DNA of 54,506 nucleotides from Desulfobacterales bacterium (GTDB lineage Bacteria; Desulfobacterota; Desulfobacteria; Desulfobacterales; C00003060): assembly GCA_013375395.1 (NCBI GenBank), contig JABXJW010000003.1:1-54506 (forward strand). Direction: 5' to 3'. Below the pieces are notes generated by a model. It worked only from the letters and a program-made list of their open reading frames with translations. It was not told the DNA's origin and searched no databases. Below are positions 36,772 to 43,597 of this stretch, one piece after another (the first letter of the stretch is position 1; the number at the start of each line of letters is the position of its first letter). The translations under genes were made by a program, and so were the position numbers.

Positions 36772-37024
36772 GGGGACATCCTTTACATTTACAGTTTTGA
36801 AATTATGATTCTTGTGCATGTTAAGGCAAAAAGTCTGTTGTGCTATTTGGCAGTAAGAGACCTTGGTATTGGTATGGCTCAAATAGCAAGGCGCTTGAAT
36901 CTCTCATTGGCCGGGGTGAGTCAGTCGGTAAAGCGAGGAGAGACAATAGTAAAACAAAAGGGCTACAATCTCATCGATCCTTAAGGCTAAAGCTGTAAAT
37001 ATGGAAATGTAAAGGGATGTCCCC
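36772..37024. mobile_element. RAYT C-terminal fragment bounded by inverted repeats
   Basis: GGGGACATCCTTTACATTT at 36772-36790 and AAATGTAAAGGGATGTCCCC at 37005-37024 are inverses with one extra base. The 253-bp unit contains only the DnaA-like C-terminus of a RAYT. It resembles the unit at 14145-14649 in design but not in sequence. Confidence 0.6.
36805..36984 (+). pseudogene. RAYT transposase, C-terminal DNA-binding fragment
   Basis: About 59 codons: CYLAVRDLGIGMAQIARR, LNLSLAGVSQSVKRGE, VKQKGY. This is the DnaA-domain-IV-like end of Desulfobacterota-type RAYTs. The catalytic part is absent. Confidence 0.7.
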
Positions 37025-37081
37025 AAACTTACCCAAACTTACCAAGAGTCTGAGATAGACGCTATGGCTGAAAACACTTTA

Positions 37082-37104
37082 GGCACGTTCGGAACGAACG
37101 TGCC
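37082..37104. terminator. Perfect 9-bp hairpin, weak terminator
   Basis: GGCACGTTC, loop GGAAC, GAACGTGCC, followed by CTTTCCGTTTACTTTT on the plus strand. The T-run is poor, so termination is possible but not sure. Confidence 0.4.
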
Positions 37105-37234
37105 CTTTCCGTTTACTTTTGGAATTCTCTTATCAAGTGGTGCACTTTGGAGTAGAATTCACCTGTTGAAGCGGCAGAACTATCGAGATTGGGGATATTT
37201 GGGTCGGGGGCGGCTTCCTGGTCGGGTACGCAGG

Positions 37235-37368
37235 AAAAGCTAATAATTGCAGGACAGAATAAGCTAAATAGCACTCGACAAAATAAGCTAACAATGACAT
37301 AATCAAAAAAGCTAAATTTGGTACTACATTAAAAGCTTAAAATTGTACGGCGCAATAAGCTAACGAAA
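37235..37368 (+). promoter_or_regulatory. Six direct repeats with exact 24-bp period before the Fic gene
   Basis: The core GCTAA (consensus AATAAGCTAA) begins at 37239, 37263, 37287, 37311, 37335 (as GCTTAA) and 37359. The 24-base spacing never varies, and the sequence between copies differs. The array stops 12 bases before the Fic start codon. It looks like an operator array for several bound proteins, possibly the Fic protein's own N-terminal DNA-binding domain. Confidence 0.7.
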
Positions 37369-37379
37369 GCCCGAGAGCT

Positions 37380-38936
37380 ATGGCAAGTCCACATGAAAAA
37401 CTGGCCGAATCCCTTGAGGCCCTGAGAGCACTGCAAGAGCGCGGTGTCGTCGCCGTGCGTTCAGGTGATCTGACCCGGACGCATCGGGAACGCCTTGTAA
37501 AAAACGGCTTCTTGCAAGAGGTCATGAAGGGCTGGTACATCCCTGCCCGCCCGGACGAGGCCACGAGAGAGAGCACGGCATGGTACGCATCGTTCTGGGG
37601 TTTCTGTGCAGCCTATTTGAAGAAGCGTTTTGGGACGAATTGGAGTCTCTCTCCTGAGCAGTCACTATTGCTGCATGTCGGGAACATGACGGTTCCACGC
37701 CAATTGCTTGTACGCTCACCGAAGGCCCGCAACAGGATCACAACGCTGCCGCATGATACGTCGTTATTCGACACGCGTGCGGCTCTGCCCGAGGCTGGAC
37801 AAATTGCAGAGAAGGGCGGCTTGCGTCTATTCTCTGTACCTGCGAGCCTGGTGAGCTGCGGATCTGGATTCTTTCGACAAAACGCGACAGACGCACGCGC
37901 GGCTCTGGCCATGGTGCGCAATGCATCTGATGTGCTTGCATTGCTCCTTGAAGGTGGACGCACCACGGTTGCCGGCCGTCTCGCAGGTGCGTTCCGAAAT
38001 ATCGGACGTGACCGTATTGCCGACGATATTGTCAAAACAATGCAAACTGCAGACTACGACATTCGTGAAAAAGATCCATTCGAAGATACAATAAATCTGA
38101 TCCTGCCAGCACGCGAACAGTCGCCGTACGTGAACCGCATTCGCCTAATGTGGCAACAGATGCGAGAACCAATCCTCAAACAATTTCCGGCCGCCCCTGG
38201 CCGGCCTTCCGACATCGCTGCCTATCTCAAGGCCGCCGATGACATTTACGTTACGGACGCTTATCACTCGTTATCCATTGAAGGCTACCGGGTCAGCCCT
38301 GAGCTGATCGAACGGGTCCGCAGTGGCGAATGGAATCCTGATGAAAACGAGGATGACCGCGACCATCGTAATGCCTTAGCTGCACGCGGGTACTGGCAGG
38401 CCTATCAGGCGGTCCGTAAAAGCGTACGCAAGGTGCTAGAAGGCGATAACCCCGGAGCAGTTGGCGATGATGATCACGGTGACTGGTACCGTGAGATGTT
38501 TGGGCCGGGCGTAACAGCCGGCCTCTTGCGGACAGCGGACCTAGCTGGCTACCGCAACGACCAGGTATATATCCGCCGCTCAATGCATGTGCCACCGCGC
38601 CATGAAGCGGTGCGAGATTGCATGCCGGCATTCTTTGATTTGCTGAGAGAAGAGCTGGAACCATCGGTGCGTGTTGTTCTGGGGCACTTCGTGTTCGTAT
38701 ATATCCATCCGTACATGGATGGCAATGGCCGTATGGGACGATTTCTTATGAACGTGATGCTCGCTGCGGGCGGGTACCACTGGACCGTTATTCCACTCGA
38801 AAAGCGAGACCACTATATGGCTGCGTTGGAAAGCGCGAGTGTGGAACAGGATATCTCGCCGTTTGCAATGTTTCTTGGACGCCTTGTTTCTGAAAGTTTA
38901 GAAGGTAAACCAGCACCACAGATACCTACCAGTTAA
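37380..38936 (+). CDS. Fic-domain AMP-transferase-like protein with N-terminal AbiEi-like domain
   Basis: 518 aa. The Fic motif HPYMDGNGRMGRF lies at about residue 442. An inhibitory SxxxEG motif (SLSIEG) lies at about residue 296, so the protein is probably self-inhibited. The first 200 residues (LQERGVVAVRSGDL, LVKNGFLQEVMKGWYIP) resemble the winged-helix antitoxin domain of AbiEi-type proteins. This would join antitoxin and toxin in one chain. Fic enzymes transfer AMP or other nucleotides to target proteins. The 24-bp repeat array just upstream may be its operator. Confidence 0.8.
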   Translation: MASPHEKLAESLEALRALQERGVVAVRSGDLTRTHRERLVKNGFLQEVMKGWYIPARPDEATRESTAWYASFWGFCAAYLKKRFGTNWSLSPEQSLLLHVGNMTVPRQLLVRSPKARNRITTLPHDTSLFDTRAALPEAGQIAEKGGLRLFSVPASLVSCGSGFFRQNATDARAALAMVRNASDVLALLLEGGRTTVAGRLAGAFRNIGRDRIADDIVKTMQTADYDIREKDPFEDTINLILPAREQSPYVNRIRLMWQQMREPILKQFPAAPGRPSDIAAYLKAADDIYVTDAYHSLSIEGYRVSPELIERVRSGEWNPDENEDDRDHRNALAARGYWQAYQAVRKSVRKVLEGDNPGAVGDDDHGDWYREMFGPGVTAGLLRTADLAGYRNDQVYIRRSMHVPPRHEAVRDCMPAFFDLLREELEPSVRVVLGHFVFVYIHPYMDGNGRMGRFLMNVMLAAGGYHWTVIPLEKRDHYMAALESASVEQDISPFAMFLGRLVSESLEGKPAPQIPTS

Positions 38937-39301
38937 TTGGAGGAATAAGCGGGACATCCTTAAATAATTCAAGGAAAAACAACGGGCAAGAAAGTGGAGG
39001 ATAGAGCAATTGAGCGTTGTAGCGGACCCATGGAACCTCAAACTGAACCGCAATAGCGAGCGCATTCCCCGCAGGTTCTGCCTGACGGCAGTGCTTCGCG
39101 GGCGGCGGGGTTAGCGAGCGAATCGAAAAATGACAAACTTCCTTACGGTCGAAGACTCCCTGCGACTTGCTGCGGGGAGCTTCAAACCTGCAAAACTGAA
39201 GAGTGACCCCTTTCTCTGAACTGGAAAAGCTCTACGGAGAACCTGTGGATTACGAATACGAAGACCTGGCAGCAAGGCCGGGATTATGAGATTGAGTTCG
39301 C
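38937..39301. other. Intergenic region with repeat family D copy 1
   Basis: 38994-39040 (GTGGAGGATAGAGCAATTGA, then GCGTTGTAGCGGACCCATGG) matches 48154-48198. Downstream, a CTGCC/GGCAG hairpin and a short frame ending EDLAARPGL at 39288 (possible 3' end of a lost gene) are visible. Confidence 0.4.
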
Positions 39302-40207
39302 ATGAACGATAAAGACTCACAAGAAAAACTCACCATCTTCACAATTGGTCATTCCAACCATTCGCTGGACGCGTTCATTGGTTTATTGAAATCCCACAAG
39401 ATTGATGTGCTTGTTGATGTTCGTTCCAAGCCGTTTTCGCGGTTTTCACCCCAGTTTAACAAGGACGGGCTTGAGAAAGCAGTTAAGGCAAGTGAATTTA
39501 AATACTTGTTTCTGGGACAAGAGCTTGGCGGAAGGCCACAGGACTCGGAATTCTACGACAACTACGGATTTGTTTTGTATTCGCGGATTGCTGAAACCCT
39601 GTTGTTTCATGAAGGCATTGATCGCCTGATAAAGGGGATCAAGACATATCGGGTGGCTGTGATGTGCGGCGAAGAGAATCCTGCGAACTGCCATCGCCGG
39701 CTTCTTGTCGGGCGGGTACTTGCGAAGCGAGGGGTGAGTGTTCGGCACATTCGTGGAGATAGCACGGTTCAGGATGAAGACTCACTTGCCCGTGAGGAGT
39801 ACCAGAGCAAGGGCGAGCAGGCTCAACTAAGCCTTTTCGAGTCCAACGAGGAGGTCCCCGAGTGGAAGTCTACACAATCGGTTTTGCCAAGAAAAAAGCT
39901 CGACAGTTCTGGACAGGGACTTGGGTTGGTGGCTGTACTCATTGCGCTCTGCGGAGGATTGATTGAACGGAGTGTGAAGGGCGGGCTTATCATCGTCGGT
40001 GCTTTAAATCTTGGAGGTTCTATTGAGTTAGTTCCAAATCCTGTTGCAGTTGCTGAACTGGCTGTAGAAAAAGGTGCAATGACTTTGTTGATGCCTATAT
40101 CATCTCGAAGGCAATTATTTGATCTGTCCGACGATATGGCAACCAAAGTCAACATCGAATTTTACGCGGATGCAATTGATGGGTTTACAAAAGCCATTAT
40201 GGATTAA
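39302..40207 (+). CDS. DUF488 domain fused to BrxL C-terminal (Lon-like) domain
   Basis: 301 aa. Residues 8-165 are DUF488: FTIGHSNHSLDAFIGLL, VDVRSKPFSRFSPQFN, VMCGEENPANCHRRLLV. Residues 205-300 resemble the C-terminal Lon-like domain of BREX BrxL: LVAVLIALCGGLIERSV, VGALNLGGSIELV, AMTLLMPISSRRQL and a final NIEFYADAIDGFTKAI. At the place of the Lon catalytic Ser I read Gly-Leu-Gly, so protease activity is unlikely. The BrxL AAA+ part is absent. It is followed nine bases later by the PHP-ATPase gene and probably forms a pair with it. Confidence 0.65.
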   Translation: MNDKDSQEKLTIFTIGHSNHSLDAFIGLLKSHKIDVLVDVRSKPFSRFSPQFNKDGLEKAVKASEFKYLFLGQELGGRPQDSEFYDNYGFVLYSRIAETLLFHEGIDRLIKGIKTYRVAVMCGEENPANCHRRLLVGRVLAKRGVSVRHIRGDSTVQDEDSLAREEYQSKGEQAQLSLFESNEEVPEWKSTQSVLPRKKLDSSGQGLGLVAVLIALCGGLIERSVKGGLIIVGALNLGGSIELVPNPVAVAELAVEKGAMTLLMPISSRRQLFDLSDDMATKVNIEFYADAIDGFTKAIMD

Positions 40208-40216
40208 TAAAGAATT

Positions 40217-43009
40217 ATGCCAAAATCTAGACTCGACATTTTGAAAGAATTTATGAACGCCAACCAGGGTTCTAAGTGGCATAAGGTCAATTTGCATGTG
40301 CATGCCTCAGGCCAAGACCCCGAAATGATTGTCGATGCCGCGATTAGGGCAGGTATAACACTCATGGCGATCACAGACCACAACACATTTAAGTTCGTTA
40401 GACCCGTCCAAGATGCAGCATCAAGAAGGACAGATGACGACCTAATTGTACTACCAGGCATAGAGATCACACTGGAGGAAGGTGCTCATATTATAGCAAT
40501 TTTTGACACTGATTTCGATGAATCTAAACAAAAGCACTTTCTTGGAATGCTCAAACTTCCTATTAATGGTTCCACAAAAGATGCGGTTAGAGATAAACCC
40601 TGTTCAGAGGTTCTAACCGACATCACCGATGCCAAAGGAATAACTGTAGTACCACATCCTTTTTCTAATGACATAGGTTTTCTTGATAAGGCGAGAAAAA
40701 TATCAACGAAAATGACTTGGCTCGAATCCGGTAATATTGGCTTAATTCAGATTCCAGAGGAAAAAGTAAAATTTATAGGCTTTGACGATGATGGCAAATG
40801 GCAGAATAGGTATGTACTTAGCAGTGCACCTCCTTCCATAGTATCGGCAACGGATTATTGTTTAGCTCCCATAGCCCCTGGAGAAGCTAAAACCTCAAAT
40901 GAAATTCAGAATGGGGCTGTTTGGCTTAAGCTTGGAAGCAGGACTGTGCGCGGGCTAAGGCAGGTTACCTGTGAGCCGCGAACCTGCATATCAAAACATA
41001 CCCCCTCTGATTCAAAATCTTATAAGCTGCTTAGCCTGACGGTTGAAGGCGGATTCTTTGACGGGCTGGAAGTGGGTTTCTCGCCGGACTTCACCTGCAT
41101 TATCGGTGAAAACCACTCCGGGAAAACGGCGATATTTGATTTTATCAGTTTTGCACTGGGACGGGACCTCTCCGTTCTGAGTGTTGTTGACCGGGAAGAG
41201 GAGCTAGATATTCTCGTCCGCCGGTTGAATGCCATACTTCAACCAAACGGCAGTGTTGATCTATACCTCACCCGGAATGGCCGTTCTTACTGCGTCTCCA
41301 GAACCTTCACACCAGAGTATGATAGAAAGACGGGAAAGGTAATAAGCATTCAGAGCAGCCCTGAAGCCTTGGTATATGACACTGGCAAAGATGAGCTTGT
41401 GCCGGTGGGTTTCCAGGAAATAGCGGTATTGCCGGAAATTTACACCCAGGGGCATGTTGGGGTTCTAAGGAAAAGCGTAATATCTCAGCTTTCCCTTATT
41501 GATGATTTAGCCGGTCTTGCGGGGCGTCGCAAAGAAAGAGAGGAGCTAAGGGAAAAACTGAGGATGAATGCAGAAGCGCTTGCTGAGCAGTATGAGCAGA
41601 CAGAGGAGGTGGCTGGCACTGTGGGCAACCTTAAACAGCTTAAAAAGGATTTGAAGGATAAGGAAAAACATCTGGAAGCCACCGGGAACACCTTGTGGCA
41701 GGCTTCAGCAACGCTGATCAACAACGTCAAAAGGCAGATTGAATCAATAGAAGAAGGCATCAATGACAGGGCAAAAACAGCCCTGGGGAAGAAATGGAAA
41801 GTCAGTCGTCTGGATTTTGACGAAACTAAAATTGCCATGCAGGATCTCCTTAGGTCCATATCCTGGGCAGTGGATACGTATAACAAATCGATTGACTCTG
41901 TAATCCAGCAACTGGAGGATTCTGTTAAGACCCTGAAGAAAAGCTGTTCACTGGTTTTTGATGAATGGGATGAGAAATACGCTGCTCACAAGGATCAGGT
42001 ATCCAAGACACTGCGGAAACAAGGCTTTGACTCCCCTGAACAGCTTCTCAATAAAGTGGAAGACTTAAGGAATGAAATCAACAGGATTGAGACGGTGGAT
42101 GTCCCCCAGCTTAGAGGGATATTGAATGAAATAAATACCTTGACAAAAGTCAGGAATACGCTTTTGGGGCAGCTAAAAGCTACATCTGAGATTATCGCGA
42201 AAACGCGCAGTTCAAAAATTGCGGAACTGAATCAAACCGTTGGGCCTGATATCACCATCAGCCTGGAAAGGCCAGACCCGCAGGGATATATTGGCCTGTT
42301 AAAGGAAGTATGCGCGGACATTGCATCCAAGGACCGCAAAATCCAAAAACGGGATGAACAATTGGCTCTGGTAGGCATGCTTGTCCAACCGTCTGAGCTT
42401 GTAGAGGCGATTGTAAATGATGGAGTCTTCAAAAAACCAGATGGACAAAAAACAACCTTAGTAAGGGTCTGTAACATCACACAGAACACTCAGGAGGTTC
42501 TATGCACCATAAAGGGTGAATCCCGCGCTTTGCACAAGCTCCAGGTTTTTGAACCTGAACCCGTCCCCAAAATAACCGTTCGCCGTGAAGGGACAGATAA
42601 GTTCGCTGATTTAAGGACAGAATTATCTCCAGGTGAACAAAGCTCGACAATTCTTGCACTAGCCCTTATGACCAGAGACGTGCCCCTTATTATAGATCAG
42701 CCAGAAGACGAGCTTGGATACAGCTATATCGTAAACAAAATAGTACCCAAGATTCTGGAAGCTAAGAGAGAACGACAAGTTATGCTCATTTCCCACAATG
42801 CCAACATTCCGGTTTTGGCAGATGCAGAGTATCTGGTCAAAATTCGGAATGACCCTGTTGCATCCCAATCAAAATGTACCATTGAAGAATCCGGCACTTT
42901 TGCTCATGAAACCATGTGTGACAAACTCCTTGAACTTGAGGGAGGAGAAAGGGCCTTCCAGATAAGACAATACAGGTATGCGATTCCCCGCAGGGCGGGA
43001 ATCTATTAA
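40217..43009 (+). CDS. PHP-domain phosphoesterase fused to SMC-like ATPase (TrlF type)
   Basis: 930 aa. Residues 20-210 are a PHP metal-dependent phosphoesterase: KVNLHVHASGQDP, AITDHNTF, VLPGIEITLEEGAHIIA, VVPHPFSND. The ATPase begins at about residue 296 with GENHSGKTAIFDF. It continues through a coiled coil (about 420-640) and closes with LSPGEQSSTILALAL and PLIIDQPEDELG (about 825). PHP-ATPase proteins occur as single-gene phage defences (Ppl is one such type, by memory). The nuclease or phosphatase target is not known. The gene is nine bases from the DUF488/BrxL-like gene. Confidence 0.8.
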   Translation: MPKSRLDILKEFMNANQGSKWHKVNLHVHASGQDPEMIVDAAIRAGITLMAITDHNTFKFVRPVQDAASRRTDDDLIVLPGIEITLEEGAHIIAIFDTDFDESKQKHFLGMLKLPINGSTKDAVRDKPCSEVLTDITDAKGITVVPHPFSNDIGFLDKARKISTKMTWLESGNIGLIQIPEEKVKFIGFDDDGKWQNRYVLSSAPPSIVSATDYCLAPIAPGEAKTSNEIQNGAVWLKLGSRTVRGLRQVTCEPRTCISKHTPSDSKSYKLLSLTVEGGFFDGLEVGFSPDFTCIIGENHSGKTAIFDFISFALGRDLSVLSVVDREEELDILVRRLNAILQPNGSVDLYLTRNGRSYCVSRTFTPEYDRKTGKVISIQSSPEALVYDTGKDELVPVGFQEIAVLPEIYTQGHVGVLRKSVISQLSLIDDLAGLAGRRKEREELREKLRMNAEALAEQYEQTEEVAGTVGNLKQLKKDLKDKEKHLEATGNTLWQASATLINNVKRQIESIEEGINDRAKTALGKKWKVSRLDFDETKIAMQDLLRSISWAVDTYNKSIDSVIQQLEDSVKTLKKSCSLVFDEWDEKYAAHKDQVSKTLRKQGFDSPEQLLNKVEDLRNEINRIETVDVPQLRGILNEINTLTKVRNTLLGQLKATSEIIAKTRSSKIAELNQTVGPDITISLERPDPQGYIGLLKEVCADIASKDRKIQKRDEQLALVGMLVQPSELVEAIVNDGVFKKPDGQKTTLVRVCNITQNTQEVLCTIKGESRALHKLQVFEPEPVPKITVRREGTDKFADLRTELSPGEQSSTILALALMTRDVPLIIDQPEDELGYSYIVNKIVPKILEAKRERQVMLISHNANIPVLADAEYLVKIRNDPVASQSKCTIEESGTFAHETMCDKLLELEGGERAFQIRQYRYAIPRRAGIY

Positions 43010-43054
43010 GTGGAACCAATGACATAAACACACTGCCTTCGCGGACATAGAAGC

Positions 43055-43333
43055 ATGAACGGATTCCTTTCTGACATACCGACTGATTATCTAGAGGGGT
43101 TTACAGGCAGAGATCGAGAACTCCATTCACTCCATAGCCTGCTTAATACAGAAAGCTCATTACCAGTCTTCGTGGTGGGTCAACGCAGTATTGGAAAGAC
43201 TTCATTATGTCTTCTGTATGGTGTGGTTGGGTCGAAAAACAGAAAAAGATTCAGTCAATCGTTGGCTGCTCCGGGCGGGTATTGGGGACGTTCTCAGCAT
43301 TTAAACTTTGGGTTGCTATTAGGGAACTATTAG
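43055..43333 (+). pseudogene. P-loop ATPase, N-terminal fragment
   Basis: The first roughly 70 codons are protein-like: YLEGFTGRDRELHSLHSLL and a Walker A (VVGQRSIGKTSL) typical of STAND/AAA ATPases. Then palindromic repeat E copy A begins and the frame ends at 43333. The rest of the gene is missing. Confidence 0.65.
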
Positions 43334-43388
43334 GGGACCTTGCTTTATGTTGCTGATGATTGATAACTTTAAATGTTGAGAACGTCCC
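43284..43388. repeat. Palindromic repeat family E, copy A
   Basis: 105 bp with ends GGGGACGTTCTCAGCATTTA and TAAATGTTGAGAACGTCCC, nearly exact inverses. It is the same as 50093-50197 with a few mismatches and in the same orientation; a shared GGGCGGGTATT precedes both. It lies at the truncation of the P-loop gene. Confidence 0.75.
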
Positions 43389-43597
43389 TTATGTTCCCCA
43401 TGTTCCCGTTCCCCATGTTCCCACGATCTGTGAAAAATGCGATTGAGTCTCCCAATAGGCTGTTGGCGGGAAGGCCGCTTTTGAAGACTGTCAGCGCTGC
43501 AAGAGGCTTAAGAAAGCGATGAGAATGGTCATGTGTGAAAAAAAAGGTTGAAAAAACTGGAAAACTTACTTCAGTGAACGTTCTCGGGAGGAGGCTA

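Noticed and set aside
37235..37368. CRISPR array
   Set aside because: The repeated unit is only about 10 bases with spacers of about 14, far below CRISPR sizes, and no cas gene is near.
39302..40207. Part of a BREX locus
   Set aside because: Only a BrxL-like C-terminal end is present, with no PglX, PglZ, BrxC or BrxB genes in the window.
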